Origin: Hepsetus odoe
Lineage: Eukaryota; Chordata; Actinopteri; Characiformes; Hepsetidae
DNA: 64,000 nucleotides
Assembly: GCA_017165825.1 (NCBI GenBank)
Contig: CM029384.1
Span: forward strand, 22,769,070 to 22,833,069
Direction of reading: 5' to 3'
Positions 60,715 to 64,000 of this stretch are shown here, piece after piece. Position 1 is the first letter of the stretch. Every line of letters starts with the position of its first letter. The position numbers and the translations under genes are program-made. Below the pieces are notes generated by a model, which was not told the DNA's origin, ran no database searches, and worked only from the letters and a program-made list of their open reading frames with translations.

Positions 60715-61150
60715 TCTTTTGGGCCAGTGATCCAAATACAAATACAAAATACAAAATACTTTGGTACTGTACTTAAGTAGAGTTGTTAAGTATCTGTATT
60801 TTACTTTAGTATTTAGTTTTCTGATGACTTTTTCCTTTTACTCCCTACAAACGGAATATCTGTACTTTCTACCCCTTAAATTTTCTCAACATCAACATAA
60901 TTTCTGCCTAAATGGACACAAACGCACAAAAAAGACGATCCCTCTGTGTGTCCATCGCTGCAGGAGGGACAGAAGGAGACGTATGACACTACAAACGTCC
61001 TTCAATGGCCTGTTCTATATTTTAAGACTTTGGGTGCATATTAGTTGCATATTAGAGTAAAGAAGTGGAACCAGTACTTCTACTTTCCCCTGAGGCATTT
61101 ACCTAAGTCATTTTACTTCTGCTGCAATAAAGGGCGTGTGCACTTTTGCA
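60715..61150. repeat. Dispersed fish repeat (TACTTAAGTA-type)
   Basis: It has ACTTTGGTACTGTACTTAAGTA, TATCTGTATTTTACTTTAGTA and, at the far end, GTACTTCTACTTTCCCCTGAGG blocks, recalling a widespread teleost repeat. The boundaries and class are uncertain. The 99-codon open frame inside it is not considered a gene. Confidence 0.45.
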
Positions 61151-61169
61151 ACCTCTAGTTAGCAAATCT

Positions 61170-61410
61170 TAAGAGTCAACTCCCATTTAGGTGTCGCCAC
61201 AGCGGATCATCCGTTTCCATTTCTTCCGGTCCGCTGCATCTTCCTCCTTCAAACCGACCACCTGCATGTCCTCTCTCACCACATCCATAAACCTCCTCTT
61301 TGGTCTTCCTCTTCTCCTCTTTCCTGGCAGCTCCATCTTCAACATCCTCCTTCCAATATAAGCCTCATCTCTCCTCTGGACAACCTTGCTTCTCTAACTT
61401 TGTAATCATG
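61170..61410 (-). mobile_element. LINE 3' end, second copy (same family as 37430)
   Basis: It is nearly identical to 37450-37680 over the TTTCTTCCGGTCCGCTGCATC and CCTCCTCTTTGGTCTTCC blocks. On the minus strand it encodes the RRFMDVVREDMQ-type ending. Confidence 0.8.
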
Positions 61411-61829
61411 AAGGGCCCAAATACTTGCTAGATTTCAGTGAAATGAACAGAAAGTATCATGTGGATGGGTCTCTATTTTTTCTTTCTCCAAACAGCATGA
61501 TCTCAGAAATACAGTATTTTAAAGGATTATTATAATTTTTAAAAGCTTATTTTAGTGCACAGTCACCAAAATGCACATTTCTTCTTGCCTGCCTTTTGTA
61601 GTGTATGGACTTATGGCCTAAAAGCTATATAGTTAAAGGCTGGGAAAGTTTCAGTGGCTGTAATTTTAGATTTATCTTCACTAATTCAGCAGGTTGCTTC
61701 CATTTAGGAGCTTTTGTTTGATCCCTAATAAAACGTAAGTGGATTGTTTTGTCAGCACACATGCAAACATTATAGTATTAAACAAGGAACAAGGCAATTG
61801 GTTTGAACAAAAGTGGCTCATAAATGTGC

Positions 61830-61831
<2 letters not shown>

Positions 61832-61891
<60 letters not shown>

Positions 61892-61893
61892 CG
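61832..61893 (+). repeat. GT microsatellite
   Basis: A GT run of about 28 units ends in GCGTGCGTGC. Confidence 0.97.
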
Positions 61894-62687
61894 TGCAATC
61901 CAAAATGTCCTGAAATTCAGTATGGTATAATTAAGGTTGAAGCTAAATTCTTCAGGCATGTAGGTCTATGGTAGCAGGTTAAGACACCCTTGGTCTAGAT
62001 GCATCACAGCAGATTAATCCAAGTAAGAAGAGCACCAGGAGGTGTCACCATCAGTAGTGATGTTCGGTGATGTCAGTGTGATCATATTCACCATCATAGT
62101 TATTTCTGGAGACACTTAAGAGGTCATTTTTAATGCATCTGAAATTGTCATTAAAGTGCCATTGGGTAGAATGATAAGTGCTGCCTTGTTTATTAAGGCA
62201 ACAAAAGTACTTTGGTTGGTGTAGGATGTGGGTAGCACTATCATCCACACCGCAGACTTTTGACATATACAATACCCTCATCATGGCTGTGACAATATGA
62301 CGCCAAACTCAAATTTGTACTTTGCATTGAGGTGAAAATCAAGCAACTGTGTTCCGTGCTGTGTTTCACAAATACTCACTTTTCACTTCAATTAAAGATG
62401 CATAAAAGTGGAAAATGGTATAAAAGTACAAAGCATACAAATAAGAATAAATAATAAGATGGCTGTATAAAAGAAGAAAATATATATAATATATAAAGAA
62501 CATTGTGACTAGAATAAAAAACAGGAATTAATAAAAATAAATGTAACATAAAGAGAGGCAACCAATGTTTTTAAAATGATTTAAGAACAGAAAAATAGGG
62601 ACATGAGGTTTTGACCAACTAGACAACCTTGGGTTAGATTCCTAACATTATGTGCATTGATTAAATTAAAAGTCAAGACATTTATTA

Positions 62688-62706
62688 GATAGACCGACAG
62701 ACAGGC

Positions 62707-62745
<39 letters not shown>

Positions 62746-62750
62746 AAGAC

Positions 62751-62830
<80 letters not shown>

Positions 62831-62831
62831 G
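62688..62831 (+). repeat. GACA then GATA compound microsatellite
   Basis: About 11 GACA units are followed by a pure GATA run of about 20 units. It is a cleaner version of the array at 975-1765. Confidence 0.97.
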
Positions 62832-64000
62832 GACATTGATTTTTTTAAAAGGAAATAACTTCGACTGTATTGATATTTGAATTAATGTGAAAAGCTGCAC
62901 TGAATATGTACTTTTTTCTTGTTTTTAGTCAAAATAAAGCAATAGTTCATTTGTTTAGCATCATACCATATCTCCCACACATGTCTTATAGAGTAAACAA
63001 GGTTTGAAGCTGTTCTTTTTTCTTTCTTTCTTTCTTTTTTTTTTTTTTTTTTACTGAGACAGATTTCCGAAAAAAAAAGCTGAACACAGCAGATAAACAT
63101 GTTCTCTCAGGTGATGAGAAAGTCGAGGAACTTTTACTTAATCTGAAACAAATGTAACAGCAGATTTTTTGAATATTTTTAAAAATGGTTTTAAAAGGTT
63201 TTAAAAAAGATACAGACATGATGTAAAATGTTTTCAGAAAAGTCTGTATGATGGAAATGAGCGCAAGGATGTTTGGTCACGTTTTCAAATTATGGCTCAT
63301 GATTATCAAAGAAACAAAGCTAGTGTGTTATCTGACCTTGATGTCTTTTGATGTCTTTTGGTGTTTTTTGATGCCTTTTGATGATGTCATAATGGTGATG
63401 CTGGATGGTGTTTTTAGCTGCCAGGTGAATTTTGTATTGGCATATGGAGTCATCCTTGGTAAATACCACTGACATATCAGTGGTTTACTGTTGGTGCAGC
63501 CTTATGGTAACCTTATGGTTGCATTATGGTAACAAAAGAGGGCTGCTGGTGTCGTGGAGAATTGAAGTGTAAAATTCTAAAGTCTAAAAGTCTAAAATTC
63601 TAAAAAGTCAGAAATCAAGTGAAGTCAAAGAAGTGCAGCAAAACCACTTTAATAATGCAGTCATGGTCCAGCGGGGGCAGCTCCAAATTGCTCATCCCAT
63701 CCTTGGACCTAAATACAGTTCATACAGTTGACTCCTCCTTGGACATTTACATTATTCCAGCCCACTGATTATTTTCCACCAATATTTCCTGTCATAGCCA
63801 AGGTTGATAGATTTTATTTCATTGCCATCAATAAACAAAAGGCTGGAAACTGTCACCCTACTATTGATGACCCTCTACTTCAGTTCCCACCATTATTTCA
63901 AACATTCACTGCAGTTCCCACCATTATGCCAATCATGGCTCTGTCTGAATTTATAAAATCAGGTTATAGTTTAAGTTATGGTTTTTTAATTAGGTTGGTA

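Larger units (their letters stand above)
56531..64000. other. Intergenic region downstream of the annexin gene
   Basis: It is filled by a decayed LINE, a further LINE tail and microsatellites. 62000-62680 and 63100-64000 show no gene or known repeat apart from short local direct repeats (for example TGATGTCTTT at 63340-63360 and CTAAAAGT near 63580). Confidence 0.75.

Noticed and set aside
60761..61060. A 99-codon frame after the LINE
   Set aside because: It lies in a dispersed TACTTAAGTA-type repeat and has no similarity to a protein family.

Overview
The window is vertebrate, and almost certainly teleost, nuclear DNA. It has split genes with canonical GT-AG introns and long GATA/GACA, GT and ATT microsatellites. 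It also carries many tRNA-derived SINEs, Tc1/mariner and hAT non-autonomous elements, and LINE tails ending in GATG repeats of the kind common in ray-finned fish. No bacterial-type operon, CRISPR array or functional tRNA/rRNA gene is visible. The species cannot be named from the sequence.

Two protein-coding genes, both on the + strand, account for the coding content. (1) At 2310-41060 lies the body and 3' end of a beta/gamma-crystallin domain-containing (AIM1 family) gene, best read as crybg2. Two giant exons (2310-5128, 12880-14542) encode a roughly 1,490-residue Ser/Thr/Pro-rich, probably disordered region. After them, paired exons encode six beta/gamma-crystallin domains (twelve Greek-key motifs), and three exons encode a C-terminal ricin-B-type beta-trefoil. 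Counting the duplicated exon pair once, the 20 exons total 6,654 nt, an exact multiple of three, giving 2,217 residues and a TAA stop. The 5' end of the gene lies upstream of the window. (2) At 46433-56530 lies a 12-exon annexin with the classical annexin exon pattern. Its N-terminal WGTLG...F...KD block and C-terminal ALLA-C-AED ending resemble annexin A9. Most of its type II calcium loops are eroded, and one exon junction (exon 9/10, about 54016) does not keep the reading frame.

The strongest structural anomaly is at 22802-30738. A block of about 3.8 kb holding the exon pair for the first crystallin domain is present twice, nearly identical, on either side of a 345-bp run of N. This looks like a false (haplotype) duplication at an assembly gap. 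However, the duplicated exon pair is phase-neutral (324 nt), so a real duplication would add a seventh crystallin domain in frame.

Layout: 1-2309 upstream intron with a GATA/GACA array; 2310-5128 and 12880-14542 giant exons separated by repeat-filled introns; 20803-41060 crystallin and lectin exons; 41061-42310 3' UTR; 42311-45974 intergenic; 46433-56530 annexin gene; 56531-64000 intergenic, mostly a decayed 3-kb LINE, another LINE tail and microsatellites. The two genes probably do not cooperate biochemically. They are head-to-tail neighbours about 5.4 kb apart.
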